Part shown: positions 22,441 through 34,329 of the stretch, piece after piece | How the letters are laid out: the number at the start of each line of letters is the position of its first letter | Numbering within the stretch: position 1 is the stretch's first letter | NCBI GenBank assembly: GCA_963585895.1 | Contig: OY757917.1 | Span: 101,979,617-102,043,616 of the forward strand | DNA from: Sepioteuthis lessoniana | Taxonomy: Eukaryota > Mollusca > Cephalopoda > Myopsida > Loliginidae | Direction: 5' to 3' | Length of the DNA stretch: 64,000 bases | Position numbers and translations under genes: made by a program | Notes under the pieces: generated by a model | Database searches by the model: none | What the model saw: the letters and a program-made list of their open reading frames with translations, nothing else | Told to the model about the DNA's origin: nothing

Positions 22441-23048
22441 TACTATCCTACGACACCAAAAAGAACCTTTTAAATTCACCTACCAAGGAAGCAGTGTCTC
22501 ATCAACCGAAAAAGACATCGACACGCGGCTAACGAAGGCATGGACAGCTATCGATAGTCCATCGATCATATGGAAATCAGACCTGACCGATAAAATGAAA
22601 CACAGTTTCTTCCAGGCAACAGTCGTATCGATACTGCTGTATGGATGCACTACTTGGACGCTAACAAAACGGCTGGAGAAGAAGCTAGACGGCAATTACA
22701 CAAGAATGATGAGAGCAATATTGAACAAGTCCTAGCGGCAACACCCCACAAGGAACCAACTATACGGCCACCTGCCTCCCATCACGAAAACTATCCAGAT
22801 TAGACGAAGCAGACATGCAGGACACTGCTGGAGAAGCGGGGACGAGCTCATAAGTGATGTACTCCTATGGACCCCCGCATATGGCCGAGCAAAAGCAGGA
22901 CGACCAGCTCGAACCTACATACAGCAGCTATATGAGAATACGGAATGTAGCCATGAAGACCTGCCGGAGGCAATGAACGATTGGGAAAAGTGGCGAGAGA
23001 GGGCCAGGGATATCCGTGCTAGCGGCCCGACATGATGATGATGATGAC
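22441..23048 (+). pseudogene. RTE-like LINE, 3'-terminal coding fragment
   Basis: The longest copy of this family here. Open codons give YQGSSVSSTEKDIDTRLTKA, then MKHSFFQATVVSILLYGCTT, then WTLTKRLEKKLDGNYTRM, GHLPPITKTIQ, RRSRHAGHCWRS, and GRPARTYIQQL before the stop at about 23030. This is the region C-terminal to the reverse transcriptase in RTE-type LINEs (family assignment by recognition). The stop is followed by (ATG)n-like 'gatgatgatgatgac', a short tandem tail typical of RTE 3' ends. An in-frame TAG interrupts at about 22733. The RT itself is absent, as expected for a 5'-truncated copy. Confidence 0.87.
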
Positions 23049-23330
23049 TATAATAAACCTTTCGTTGTTGTGTTTTCAAAAGAAGTTTCGTTATTTATTT
23101 GTATTGCCAATTAATTTATAGTGTTATGGAAACTAACCATTAAAAACACTAAACAACGAACAACGAACGAGAATGTCTGTTTCGTTTTTTGAAATCTTAG
23201 ACTTTATTGTATTCCTCGAATGAATATTGTTGTTTTAATTATTCTTTGTTTTAAAGAGATTGCCTCTCTCTCTTATTCTACACTGAGATATAAACTATTT
23301 TTCCACTAAGGTTGATAAAACTCTTGCAAT

Positions 23331-23830
23331 ATTTTTTGCACAATTTGGCAGCTCTGAATCCTTTTGCTGAGGTCGTGAAAGTGACTTGAACAACAGTGAA
23401 CTCTGTGATGCCAAGCTCTCCTGATTCTCTCCGAACGTCACTGGCCAGATTTGAGCACAGCCTCGGAATCTATGCTTTTAGGCCAACCTGACTTTCCCTG
23501 ATCGTCGAAGTTCTTGCAACCCAAGCGAAATTTCTTGAACCCTCTGGTTACTGTACTGTGATCAACTGTCCCTTCACCTTGCGCACAACAAATATTTTTG
23601 GTTGTTTCCGTGGCGATATGACCCAGTTCGAGCTCATCTGTGCGGCTATTCAAATCACACATGGATGCAAATAATGCACGACGTGGTAGCGCACCAACTA
23701 CCACGATACTACCAACCACAGCGGGTACTAACGACGGACTGAACTGCTTCGGTCATGTGATATACGCACCGTAAACGTGCACATGCAAAAACACTGCAAA
23801 ACTTTTGACTCAGTCTCGTATTTATGTCTA
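23331..23830 (-). pseudogene. Mariner-type transposase N-terminal fragment
   Basis: On the minus strand the frame at 23719-23438 includes TTKNICCAQGEGTVDHSTVT, then RGFKKFRLGCKNFDDQGKSG, a mariner-family helix-turn-helix with the RSGRP-like linker. A further minus-strand stretch, diverged, runs to 23331. The catalytic domain is missing. This is a different family from the two deleted mariners in the window. Confidence 0.82.
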
Positions 23831-24167
23831 TTTTAATACAGGATATTCTGTTCTCTATTCCTCTAACATAAATGTGTATTGTGTTTCGTTTAATGTTGAT
23901 AGCATTCAGTTATCTAAATAAATGAAAAACTACTTTTGTTGCTGTGGGATCATTGAATAGCTTGCAACCTTCTTTGGTGGCCGCACACTAATAAATCTAC
24001 TAAATATCTCTTAAAATAAACTTTTATTTCTTATTTACTTCTGTGTCGGCCATGGATACTTCATGTAGTTTAATACTTAACAAACTGGTCCAGCAGATTT
24101 CCATTTGTACCTGCCTCAAAGACGGAACGGAGAGAATAAAGCAACGAGCTCGTAACGCTTTAGATGA
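23831..24167. other. AT-rich, nothing recognised
   Basis: No signature found between the mariner fragment and SINE B. Confidence 0.5.
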
Positions 24168-24392
24168 TGGTTTCTTTGCTTAATGGCATATCAACTTTTG
24201 CGAGTTATTCAAAGCTAACATCATCCCTGAAGGACACTGATGGTCCTATTTAAACCATAGCTGGATGGAAATAGGAATTTCATATCTTTCACAAAAGTAT
24301 TAGACTGAAACTGAAAGTAATAGCGCGACGGGAGTTCGAACTCGCTTACTACGATGTCGCAGTCCAACATGTTAGCCACGAGGACTCCCCAC
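24168..24392 (-). mobile_element. SINE B
   Basis: Reverse orientation: tail 'tggtttctttgcttaatggc' at 24168, core, then head with 'gagttcgaactcgcttacta' and 'ttagccacgaggactcccc'. Confidence 0.87.
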
Positions 24393-24561
24393 ACTTAAGA
24401 TGAGTTGTGTGACAACGCGACACTTGAATAATTTATATAATTCATTTTTTATTCATTATTTTAGTTTCGAGATCATAAGAAAAGCAGTTTCGCGACATTT
24501 AAGAATGGCTTTTAATTAAACGGTGTTAAAAACTTTAATAACGTATTTGGAATATTTTATA

Positions 24562-25020
24562 TCATCATCATCATCATGTCGTGCGACCAGCACGGATATC
24601 CCTGACCCTCTCTCTCCACTTCTCCCTATCATTCATCACCTCTGGCAGGTCTTCAGGGTTACATCCCGTATCATCACATAGCTGCTGTATGTATGTTCGA
24701 GCGGGTCGTCCTGCTTTTGATTGGCCATATGCGGAGGTCCACAGGAGTACATCACTTACGAGCTCATCCTTGCTTCTCCAGCCGTGTCCGGCATGTCTGC
24801 TCCGTCTAGCTTGGATAGTTTTCGTGATAGGTGGTAGGTGACCGTATAGTTGGTGCCTTGTGGGGTGTTGCTGCCAGGACTTGTTCAATATTGCTCTTAA
24901 CATTCTTGTATAATTGCCGTCTAGCTTCTTCTCCAGTCGTTTAGTCAGCGTCCAAATAGTGCATCCATATCGCAGTATTGACACGACTGCAGCCTGGAAG
25001 AAACTGCGTTTCATTTTATC
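24562..25020 (-). pseudogene. RTE-like LINE, 3'-terminal coding fragment
   Basis: An uninterrupted 146-codon frame on the minus strand begins MKRSFFQAAVVSILRYGCTI and continues LEKKLDGNYTRMLRAILNKS, RRSRHAGHGWRSKDELVSDV, and ends VRDIRAGRTT. The (ATCATC)n tail lies at 24562-24575. It is the least damaged copy of this LINE end in the window, so it may be the most recent. It is still truncated 5' of the RT. Confidence 0.88.
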
Positions 25021-25180
25021 GGTCAGGTTTTATTTCCATATGATCGAAAGCCTATCTATATTTTATATATCACAGTAAATTATTTTTAATTAATAGAAAT
25101 GTAGCACATTGACGTTTGACAGAGCCGTCAATCAGAGATTTCTCAGGGTTATCCTGCATAATTATCAAGAAAAAAACGCA

Positions 25181-25215
25181 CCCGCACACACAGACACACA
25201 GACACACAGACACAC

Positions 25216-25280
<65 letters not shown>
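25181..25280. repeat. (CA)n/(TA)n/(GA)n compound microsatellite
   Basis: CACACAGA repeats, then TA, then GA runs. Confidence 0.95.
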
Positions 25281-25281
<1 letters not shown>

Positions 25282-25689
25282 ATGAATGGGGTTTTTGAAA
25301 AAGCAAACGTGGTTTTCATCATTTTTTTCATAAATATAAATTCCGCATGCTTTAAAATTGGTTTATTGCAAAAGTTATTTTAATCTTACATAAACATTTG
25401 TTTTGCAGCTGCTCAAAATGGCAGCAAATCAAACGGAGTGCTTCATACTTAACAGAGGTCTGTCAAAAACTTTTTGGTGAATAAGAAGAGCAAACAATGA
25501 GAAATCTACAAAAGACTGTGTGACGTGTTCGAAGAAGCTTGTTTTAATCAAAATTGTTTTACAAATCGGCAAAATCCTTTACTGTAGTTCTAGTTAGTTC
25601 TAGTTAGGATAGGTTAGGTAGGCTCACAATAGCGAGAACACCTGAAATGGTCTGTTCAGTTAATAAACTCATTTTGGCTGACAGCACAC

Positions 25690-25960
25690 AAATTGTGCAT
25701 AATGACTTTTCCTCTTCTAAGGACAATTGACGTTGGGTTTCACTAGAACAATTAAAGGCCTCAGACCGCAGTAAGAATAGTGGAAACTATCAGCCATTTT
25801 GTTAGAGAACACCAGCCATATCCTCCTTACAGTCCAGGTCTGGCCCCACTTGTTTTGTCCCCTAAAAGTTTTCAAGTGAAAATGAAGTGAAGAGCACCGT
25901 GAACAAATGGCCACACCCTCAATCTAAAGATTTCTATGCTGAACAGATACAAAAGCTTGT
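25690..25960 (+). pseudogene. Mariner-type transposase C-terminal fragment
   Basis: Plus-strand codons give HQPYPPYSPGLAP, the PPYSPDLAP block around the third catalytic residue of mariner transposases. Upstream, 'attgtgcataatgac' fits a worn HNDN-like version of the DNAP block. Too short for family placement. Confidence 0.65.
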
Positions 25961-26059
25961 TTTTCGATGGGGAAAATGTGCAATAAAGACTTGAAAAATA
26001 AAGCAAAAAAAATTTGGGGGATGAAATTCAATTTGTTATTTTGCAAAATTCGCCTTGCA

Positions 26060-26365
26060 ACATCCCACGAAACAATTACTGCTCGACCACTTACCTTCCA
26101 TCTCACAGACCACCTAAATAACACGAACAAGACATGCTGGACACCGCAGGTAAAGTAAGGAGGTACTCATAAACGACGATCTCTTATGGACTCCTACACA
26201 TGGACACGTTAGAGTTGGTCGACCAGCAAAAACTTAAATACATTAGCTCTCTGCGGACACTGAATGCAGCCTAGAGGATCTGCCAGGAGCGATGGACGAT
26301 AAGGACAAATGGCTAAAGAGAATCAGAGAACTCCGTACTATCAGCACAACTTGAAGATGATGGTG
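26060..26365 (+). mobile_element. RTE-like LINE 3' fragment, diverged
   Basis: Ordered matches: 'ccttccatctcacagaccac', 'cgaacaagacatgctggacac', 'actcataaacgacgatctct', 'tggtcgaccagcaaaaact', 'gatctgccaggagcgatgga'. Multiple indels. Confidence 0.78.
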
Positions 26366-26950
26366 TAAGTTGATAATGAAGAAATGCGGAAATAACTCGT
26401 CTAGCTAAATAAATTTTATTGCCATGCTAATCAAACAGGAAAGTGGATACTAAATGGAAAGGAATAAAAAAAGAACGGTGAGGCTCAATGTGTATTTCTG
26501 TGTGAGTACAAGAATGAAGAGTATGTAAAAAGAAATAAAACAAAGTTCATATCACCTACTTGGTATGTTTCATGGATGATGAGTAAATTGGTTATTTCTA
26601 TATGTTTATACGGGTCCATAACACATAAATGGGAATTGTACACATGCTTATGTGCTTGTGATACAATTACCTCCTGGGGGAGATTGCGTGTCTTCAAAAC
26701 AGATGTAAATATGCCTACTTCTTCATGGTACGTTGATTTGGAAAAGAGAAACAATTTTGCGCTTTTTCCTTTAAAATACCCAGATGTATCGCCATGGTAA
26801 CAGATAGTATCACCTTCTAGCAGACTTCCAAGTAAGCAAGGGCCGATAATTCAGCTAACAGCAAGAGCAAGTAATCCTGTAGGGTTAAGTTCTAAATTCG
26901 TGGAAGATCCCCGAGTACGACAAAAGGCAAATGGAAAAGGCGAGAAAGAC
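26366..26950. other. Nothing recognised
   Basis: Overlapping open frames of 74 and 89 codons on opposite strands (26485-26800) have no recognisable domain. Confidence 0.5.
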
Positions 26951-26954
26951 TGCA

Positions 26955-27110
26955 TTTGATGGTGAGGCTCTTGTCCTGTAGATTTAGGGGATATGGAATA
27001 CCCTTTTATTGTCATTACTCTCGGATTCACTCTGACCAGGAGTGGTAGTAGCTGTTAGGGTCCTATCAATGTGTCAACTAGAACTATTTTATCATTAACT
27101 ATGATTGAAA
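26955..27110 (+). mobile_element. R1 head fragment
   Basis: 'gatggtgaggctcttgtcct', 'ggaataccctttt', 'attcactctgaccaggagtgg', 'ttagggtcctatcaatg' in R1 order. Confidence 0.75.
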
Positions 27111-27124
27111 TTATTTAAATGAGT

Positions 27125-27790
27125 TTGGTTCGGTTGGTTGGGTTTTATGGCATATCAACCTTTGTAGGTTATTTAACGCAAAATCCATTTTTATGTAAAT
27201 AATCAGTACTATTTAAAACAATTCAGTTTAGCATGAGTACACAGTTTAATTGTCAAAAACATTTCCAATTCAAACTATTCAGTGTATTCAAACAGTTCTA
27301 ATTCAGCTAATGCAGGTTAGCGTAAGTACAGATTTTGTTTACACAGTAAAATGTCAAAACAGTTCTATGTATAACAGTTCAGTTCAGTATAAGTACAGTT
27401 TCAATGTCAAAAACGGTTCAATTTCAAATAATTCAGTTTAGCATAAGCACGCAGTTTAAATGTAAGTACAGTTTAATAGTCAAAAACATTTCTATTTCAA
27501 GCTATTCAGTTTAGTCAAATAGTTCAGTTTAGCATAACTATGCCGTTATTTCTATTTAACCCATAGATAGGGCCCTATCAGGTGCTACCACTCCGGGCCA
27601 GAATGGACCTGGGAGCTATGGCAATAAAGGTGTACTCCGCATTCACCAAAGTTCCAGCATCACTGGAATCACACCATCAGATTGTTTAGTGTCATATCTT
27701 GGACACTCGTTTGGGAGGGGGTCTTACCACCTTTGCAGAGGTGCAGTCGGTGTATTCTACACCCCCAGCCGACTGGGCAAATGATTTACG
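27125..27790 (-). mobile_element. R1, full-length copy of about 670 bp
   Basis: Minus orientation. The tail with stem-loop is at 27130-27190 ('ggttttatggcatatcaacc...ggttatttaacgc'). The middle has imperfect repeats of 'gttcagtttagcataagtac' (27180-27555). The head at 27555-27785 runs to 'tctacacccccagccgactggg'. This is one of the cleanest copies for defining R1 ends. Confidence 0.85.
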
Positions 27791-28655
27791 TTAAATTGAG
27801 TTGTTGGTGTTTCTGTAATGTTCCACCCTCTCACCCCCACACACGTTAACTTTCTTCTAACCATGTCACTTCTTACGCCGGCCGGTGATCAACTAGTGGT
27901 TCGAGGGGGTAACGCACATTTCTTTACCTACACAAGAATTCGATCGAGGGAACGGAGAAAATAGAAGGACAAACGAACAAACACGAACAAGCTTGGGGTT
28001 AACCAAGGGCAGAAAAGAGGTATTGCAACACTATATGCATGTGCGGACTATCGCTAGCGTGGGTTACTAGCGAAAATTCCACAAGCACCTCGAATGCAGA
28101 CATCTTGAGTCGATCTTCTTCACTGGACCCTATCTTGTCTCCTACTGTCTCTGGAGTCCGGTGTTGACTGCCCTTGTCCGTGGTTCCACGTCAACTCTCT
28201 GCTGCTCGCCTCTCTGCTGTCCAGCCGCCAACTGCCTCTCTGCTGGGTCGCGTCGTCAACTCTCTTTCGCGTCCCCTTCCCACTTCCGGATACGGCGAGA
28301 TTTCAGGTCCAAGAATCCTTTGTCTGGTTTCGCGCCAAAACAGACAAAGGAATCATCTGCTTTGGCAGCCTACCCACATAGTGCTACATTTCGTAACAAT
28401 GTTTGAGGTTGTCTTACTGTGTGCAAACGAATGAATAATATTGAATAGAATTATTAGCATTTGATAGCAATACTTGAAATTATTTAACTGCGTACGAACA
28501 AATAAGTTCTGACTAGTTTTAAAATAATGCTACCTACAAACAATTTCGTTTACAAATCATATATATTGAATATATATATGTATAAGCAGGATTTGGCATT
28601 AAATAACCAACAAGGGTGGATATGCCACGGAACCGAACCAACCAGCCAATCTTTC
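27791..28655 (+). mobile_element. R1 middle and tail, split by an LTR
   Basis: 'tgatttacgttaaattgag' precedes the LTR. After it come 'ctgtgtgcaaacgaatgaat', 'agcaatacttgaaattattt' and the tail 'tttggcattaaataacc...ggatatgccacgg'. Confidence 0.8.
27814..28398. mobile_element. Putative solo LTR, 585 bp
   Basis: The block begins TGTAATG and ends CGTAACA, so it obeys the TG...CA rule with short inverted ends. It is much GC-richer than the R1 sequence it interrupts. TGTTT occurs directly on both sides, one base away from the ends, a possible 5-bp target duplication. Short proline/serine open frames inside are not gene-like. Confidence 0.65.
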
Positions 28656-28734
28656 TTTCTCTCTTTCTTTCTTTCTCTCTTTCTTTCTTTCTTTTATTTT
28701 GTATCTTTTTTCTCTTTTGTCTTTTAGGCTTGTC

Positions 28735-29270
28735 TGCTGGGGCTGTAGAATACACTGACTACATTTCTGCATAGGAGTAAGACCCTCCCCAACGACTGTC
28801 CTGTTTTAACAGTAAAAAAGCTGATGGTGACGCTTCAATGATACTGAAGCTTTGGGGAATGGGGAGTACCTCTTCATTGCCATCGTTCCCAGGTCCTCTC
28901 TGGTCCGAAGTGGTAGCACTTGAAATGGTCCTATCTATGAATCAAATAGAACAGTTTCACATTTAAACTGAGTGTAAACGAATGACTTATGCTAAATTGA
29001 ATTGTTTGAAATAAGAACTGTTTGATCGTTGAACTGTGTGTAAACGAATGCTTGATGTTTAATTCAATTGTAAGTGATATATAGCAATACTTGGAACCAT
29101 TTAGCTTAGTTGACTTATGCTAAATTGAATTGATAGACACAGAATTGTTTGAGTATATCGAAAAAATGTGTTTACAAATCATATATTTGATATAAATGTA
29201 AAAATAGAATTTGGCATTAAATAAACAACAATGATTTATATGCCATAAAACCAAACCAAGCCAAATCATT
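28735..29270 (+). mobile_element. R1 copy
   Basis: Head from 'gggctgtagaatacactgac' through 'tctatgaatcaaatagaac', middle with 'gtgtaaacgaatgacttatg', tail 'tttggcattaaataaac...tatatgccataaaaccaaacc'. A (TTTC)n tract at 28655-28700 lies just before it. Confidence 0.85.
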
Positions 29271-29279
29271 TCACTATCC

Positions 29280-29486
29280 ATTTAAATGTGGGTAAACGAA
29301 TAACTGATGTTAAATTGATACTGTCTCATAAGAATACTTGAAACAATTTAACTATGTGCAAAAAGTTAAATCTTGTCAACAAAATGAGTTTATAAATCAT
29401 ATATATTTAATATATATGTATAGACAGGATTCAGCATTAAATAACCTACAATAGTTGATGTGCCATAAAACCCAACCAAACCAAAC
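29280..29486 (+). mobile_element. R1 middle and tail, partial
   Basis: 'aatgtgggtaaacgaataac' and the tail 'cagcattaaataacctac...ttgatgtgccataaaacc'. Confidence 0.75.
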
Positions 29487-29514
29487 TTTTGTCTTTTTAT
29501 TTATTTTACTACTG

Positions 29515-29617
29515 TATAGTTCTTTCTTTCTTTCTTCCTTTCTTCCTTTCTTTCTTTCTTTCTTTTATTTTGTATATTTTTTCTCTTGTCTTTATGTTCC
29601 CTTTTTCCCGGTATAGT

Positions 29618-29653
<36 letters not shown>

Positions 29654-29795
29654 TTATTTTGTATATTTTTTCTCTTGTCTTTATGTTCCCTTTTCCCCGG
29701 TATAGTTCTTTCTTTCTTTCTTTCTTTCTTTTATTTTGTATATTTTTTCTTTTGTCTTTATGTTCCCTTTTCCCCGGTATAGTTCTTTCTTTTTT

Positions 29796-29826
<31 letters not shown>

Positions 29827-29830
29827 AGGT
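29515..29830. repeat. CTTT-rich minisatellite, about 4 units
   Basis: Each unit is a (TTCTTTCTTTC)n run followed by 'ttttattttgtatattttt' and 'cttgtctttatgttcccttt', ending 'cccggtatag'. Unit length varies (roughly 75-100 bp) with the CTTT run. Confidence 0.9.
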
Positions 29831-29934
29831 TACGAAAGAGAGGCTATGGAATCGCGTTCATTATACGTTCATGTTTTCTTTTTTGTGTTGTTTCTTAAAA
29901 GATTTTTTCCACACGGTCATATCGGATAGGAATA

Positions 29935-30150
29935 ATTTTCAAACAGATCTATTTGACCTATGAATGGTACCCTACTAGGCACTACCACTCCGGGTCAGAG
30001 TGAATAAAGGGGTACTCCACAATCACAATCAGATGGAGTTTAATGTCATATCCAAGCCATTCTTTTTTGTGTTCCTTCTCCTCTGCAGGGAATACAGTTA
30101 GCGTATTCTTATCCCAACCGACAGGGCAGTCTCTGCGTTGTTGTATTTTA
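29935..30150 (-). mobile_element. R1 head fragment
   Basis: 'tctatttgacctatgaatgg', 'ccactccgggtcagagtga', 'gtttaatgtcatatccaag', 'ctctgcagggaatacag' and 'caaccgacagggcag' in reverse R1 order. Confidence 0.8.
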
Positions 30151-30360
30151 AGTGTATTGCTCTGATAAATATCTCTCTTTGATGTGCCATTTATTATGGG
30201 TTATGGTTTCATGCTTATATGCCATAATATGCTATTATATAAACAATACAAAACTTGTCGATTCAATTCCGCGAATTATTTTCATTTTCTGATATCATTG
30301 GATTTTATCTCAAACCTTATCCATAATATAAAAAATAAAACTGAATATATAGAATTATAA

Positions 30361-30603
30361 GTTAGTTGGCCGACCGTTGGTCCTGGGTCACCCAAAGGCT
30401 CTTTTTTAATAGCTACTACACTAAGTAGTTGGAAAGGGTGCTACTCTTTTTCCTGGATTGCTCCACTTTACCCTTGATCCATACTTTATAATGCTGAGTG
30501 TTAAGCGAGGGGGCATCAAGTCCCATTTTTTGAGTCTTTGGTATAACTCGACCTAGGATTGAACCATTGGCGAACTCTCTTGCCATTATGCCAATGGTCT
30601 GGT
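30361..30603 (-). mobile_element. SINE A
   Basis: 'ttggccgaccgttggtc', 'taatagctactacactaagt', 'gattgctccactttaccc', 'aatgctgagtgttaagcga', and a head with 'cctaggattgaaccattggc' that lacks part of the tRNA region. Confidence 0.85.
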
Positions 30604-30794
30604 ATATATAATTTGTATGCATAAGATAATGGAAATTTTAGTTATAGAACGAGAGTTAGAAGATCTCTCTCCACGGCCGATTAGATATCGTCTTAAAGAG
30701 TTTTTTGCCTGCCTGACCAGCTGAAGTCATCATCTTCCAGGGAACCAGACGAGTTTCATGAACACTTCCATTTTAAAGATTATATTTATTTAAA

Positions 30795-31215
30795 GGATAC
30801 TTCAGTTAGCGTCCATGTAGTGCATCCACATAGCAGCGATCGAGTCAATACTGCTATATGGATACACTACATGGACGCTAACTAATCGGATGGAAAAAAA
30901 GCTTGACGGCAACTACACAAGAATGCTGCGAGCAACATCCCACAAAGAAGCAACTGTACGGCCACCTACCACCCATCACGAAAACTATCCAAGTTTGACG
31001 AACCTGATACGCAGGACACTGCTGGAGAAGTAGGGACGAGCTTATAAGTGATGTACTCCTATGGATCTCTTCACATGGCCGTGCAAATGCAGGGTGGCCA
31101 GCTCGAACCTACATACAGCGGCTCTGTGTTGATACAGGGCGTAGCGATGAATGATAGGGAGGGTGGCGAGAGAGGGTCTGGGATATCCGTGCTGATGGCA
31201 ATATAAGATGATGAT
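30795..31215 (+). mobile_element. RTE-like LINE 3' fragment with 5' inverted duplication
   Basis: From 30851 the plus strand matches the LINE end (ctgctatatggatacacta...tggacgctaac, GGCAACTACACAAGAATGCT, gacgaacctgatacgcagga). It ends in the TGATGATGA tail at about 31212. At 30805-30836 the same 32 bases occur in inverted orientation, making a hairpin at the truncated 5' end. Confidence 0.82.
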
Positions 31216-31547
31216 GAAAGGATACTTATTTTAGAATTACAATGATATCGCAGAAACTTTCTATAAAACAACAATGTGGGCTGGTCAGATATTTCTGAAG
31301 AGAAGATAGAAGATCTGATAAATTCAGTGAATGAAAGATTTGTTTGTTTGTTTGTTTGTTTTGTTTTGTTTTTGCTTCTTTTAAGCAGTATCAGTCGATA
31401 TGTTCCTCTGTATGAATCATACCATCAATTTAGATAATTTAATCGCGTTTGTTTAAGGTGTACTTTATAAAGCCATAATCTTCAGCTATTAAAGAAAAAT
31501 GTCTTGAGTCTTATCTGCTATTAGTTTATTTATTCCAAACTAAAGAC
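31216..31547. other. Nothing recognised; short (TTTG)n tract
   Basis: Only a (TTTG)n run at about 31338-31370 stands out. Confidence 0.5.
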
Positions 31548-31771
31548 ACTCTTAGCGTAACGGTTATTGTCGTAGTATGTGAACTATCCAAGTTTAAATT
31601 CTGTTTGCATCTTACATAGTATTAATACCCTTGGGGGCGGTATGAATCCAACTATTTTCCTTCCTGTTATAGTAGGACAGAATAGAATCTTTAATCTTGG
31701 TATGGCAACTGGTCCTGGAGAAGGAGACCTCTGAATTCAAAACAGTTGTTGACGTGGACTCTGCCTGGCTA
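31548..31771 (+). mobile_element. SINE C, 3' end truncated by an LTR
   Basis: Head 'tcttagcgtaacggttattg', core 'aatacccttgggggcggtatg', body 'ggcaactggtcctggagaagg', then the LTR. Confidence 0.82.
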
Positions 31772-32216
31772 TGTTACTCATTGGCCTTTGACAGCCGGTT
31801 ATTATGAGTTTCGTAAACAGGATGTTGCACCTCTGTCTAGGGGTAAACCAAGGACAGCGGCAATGAATCACGTTAATTGAGCGAGAAGGGAAATGTGTGG
31901 GTGTCCAGAAAATATATAATGCGGAAGTTTTTCGAACCTAGAGAGTCAGTGCTATCATTCGGAGAGCAGTCAGCAAGTTGACAGGTCAGCTAGAGATGGG
32001 GCAGGCGGCCCCAGGGTTAAGAATCGGTTCTGTATCAAACTTCCCGTGAAAGAAGCATGGCTCTGAATGTCCCAACGTGGTGTCAATTATAGCAGTCCAC
32101 CGTTTCTCTCTTCCGTACGCACAACCATTACATTTCGAATAAAGAGGTTTATATCTTTATAAACTAGTGTAATGGCTTCTTCATTTGCTATACAACAGCT
32201 ATTTCTACTCATAACA
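31772..32216 (+). mobile_element. Putative solo LTR, 445 bp
   Basis: Starts TGTTACTC and ends CTCATAACA, so the ends are TGTTA/TAACA inverted repeats. 'aaaatatataatgcgg' at about 31910 is TATA-like and 'tcgaataaagag' at about 32136 holds AATAAA, in plus-strand promoter-to-polyA order. The flanks 'ggcta' and 'tgcta' match at four of five bases, a plausible 5-bp target duplication. No internal coding part follows. Confidence 0.75.
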
Positions 32217-33300
32217 TGCTACCTGAGTAGCACCCGCACGACCAAACCTGGTTACTGGAACAGCGAGAAAGAATTAAAAAAAAACGTAAGTAAATATCCT
32301 ATAAATGAACCAATTCCATAATGTTTTGCTAAGTGTGGTATGACAAGAAATAGAGTTCAAACAAATCAATCCCTCATCTAAAAATTTATAGACAGAAATT
32401 ATCAGAATGGTACGAAGCTGACGGGATTCCTAATACCGAACATCTGTAATAAGATTTAAAAGCTTCAAAAACACACCCGCTGGATAGACTTTTAGATGAA
32501 AGCGTTGTATAAAATGTCTAACAAATTATCTAAAAGTACTTAATTCAATCCTTTGCTGATGCTTTTAAATCCATATACAAATGTAGTAGAGACGAATAAA
32601 AAAATTATAACAATGGTAAAATACCACAAGAATTAATCAATGCTATAATATTTCCTAGTAGCTAAACGAATAACTGAAAACAGCTGGAGGATACACGGAC
32701 GAAACGTTGCTTAATAATATTCCATAACAACCTTGATGAGAACAATTGTTCGGATAAATTAATATGATTTATATATTTGCCTAATTATTGAGGTAATTTT
32801 GTGGAAGTGATTACTTGTAGATCAATAAATATGTAGTCTACTGCTGTTATTAACTGAATTTTAATCAGAAATTGTTACTTTACAATGTTCGATCGATGTG
32901 ATTAATGGAAAAGCCTTGAGTTAGGTGCATTGACAATAAAGAAGATTAATTTGAAAAATAAATGATTATTGTATGAAATACTTTATTCATAAATAGACAA
33001 TCGACGAATTGATGTATCGTAAAGGATTTTTCATACAATGGACTCGAATTTCAAAAGACGAAGCCAAAATGAATATTCCAGTCAGAATTAAAACTGCGCA
33101 TCAGATTTTTATCATGACATAACGATGAAAAATTGTTGAAACTGAAGCTTTAGAGTTCTTAGAATTTTGAAATTTAAATGAAGACGCTTGCCCAGCTGAG
33201 CAACTTTTATTTTCAAAACGATTACATCTAGAAGTCTAAACGTCTGGACGTTGTCTAAATGAGTAAAAATCCCAATTTAAAAAACAAATCATTTACAGCC
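32217..33300. other. AT-rich, nothing recognised
   Basis: No element ends, coding motif or RNA signature identified. Confidence 0.5.
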
Positions 33301-33610
33301 ACTCCTATACTCAATATACTTACTTAACTGACTTACATGCTCAACATAACGTATTCTGCCTTCCAATACTCAACTGACTTCTATACTCAATATGCTCAAT
33401 ATACTCTTCTTTTAATATTCAGCATACTTTACCTATCATTCTCAATATACTCAACATACTCAAACCATTCATTTTTCAGCATACTCAACATAGTCTATTA
33501 TTTCTACTCAGCATATTTCTATACTCAAAATACTCAATATAATTTACCATTCACATTTAACAGACTTCCTTTCTTAAGATACTCAAATATTCTACCTTCT
33601 ATACTTATAA

Positions 33611-33872
33611 GTAAGTAAAGTTGGCGACCGTAGTCGAGGGCGACCAGAAGGCTCCCTTTTCAATAGTTACTACACCAAGGTGTAGGGGAGGGCGCCAATT
33701 GTTTCCCTGGATTGCTCAACTTTACCCTAGATACGTACCTCATACTGCTGAGTGTTAAGCATGGAGGTATCAAGTACCATTTTTAAAGTCTTTGGTATGA
33801 CGCAACCTGGGATCGAACCCAGGTCTCCCGGACCATTGGTGAACACTCTACCCACTAGACCAATGAGCCGGT
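33611..33872 (-). mobile_element. SINE A, complete
   Basis: One of two near-complete copies. In sense orientation the head reads 'ccggctcattggtctagtgg', then 'gtagagtgttcaccaatggt' and 'gacctgggttcgatcccagg' (clear box A and box B). It ends at 'gtaaagttggcgaccg'. Confidence 0.9.
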
Positions 33873-34329
33873 TGCTCAAACCATTAATAATCAGGTTTCT
33901 ATACTAAACATAGCATACTTTGATATTCATACTCAACTGACTTTCCTTACTCCACATGCTCAGCATATGCTACTATTCATACTCAACAGATATCTATACT
34001 CAACATACTCAACCTTTTTCACTCAAAACATTAAAACAATTCATGCTCAACAGATTTTTGTACCCAACATACTCAACCATTCATACTCAACATACTCTGC
34101 CTTTTATACTCAGCATACCAGTATACTCAAAACCATTCATACTGAACAGACTCCTATATTTAGTATACTCAACTTACTCTACCATTCATATTCAACATAC
34201 TCAACATGTTTTACCCTCTATACTTAAGAAACTCAACCTACTCAACCATTCCGATACAAAAGACTTCTATACTCAACAAATATACTCTACCGTTCCTACT
34301 TGACAGACTTCTATATTCAACATATTTAA

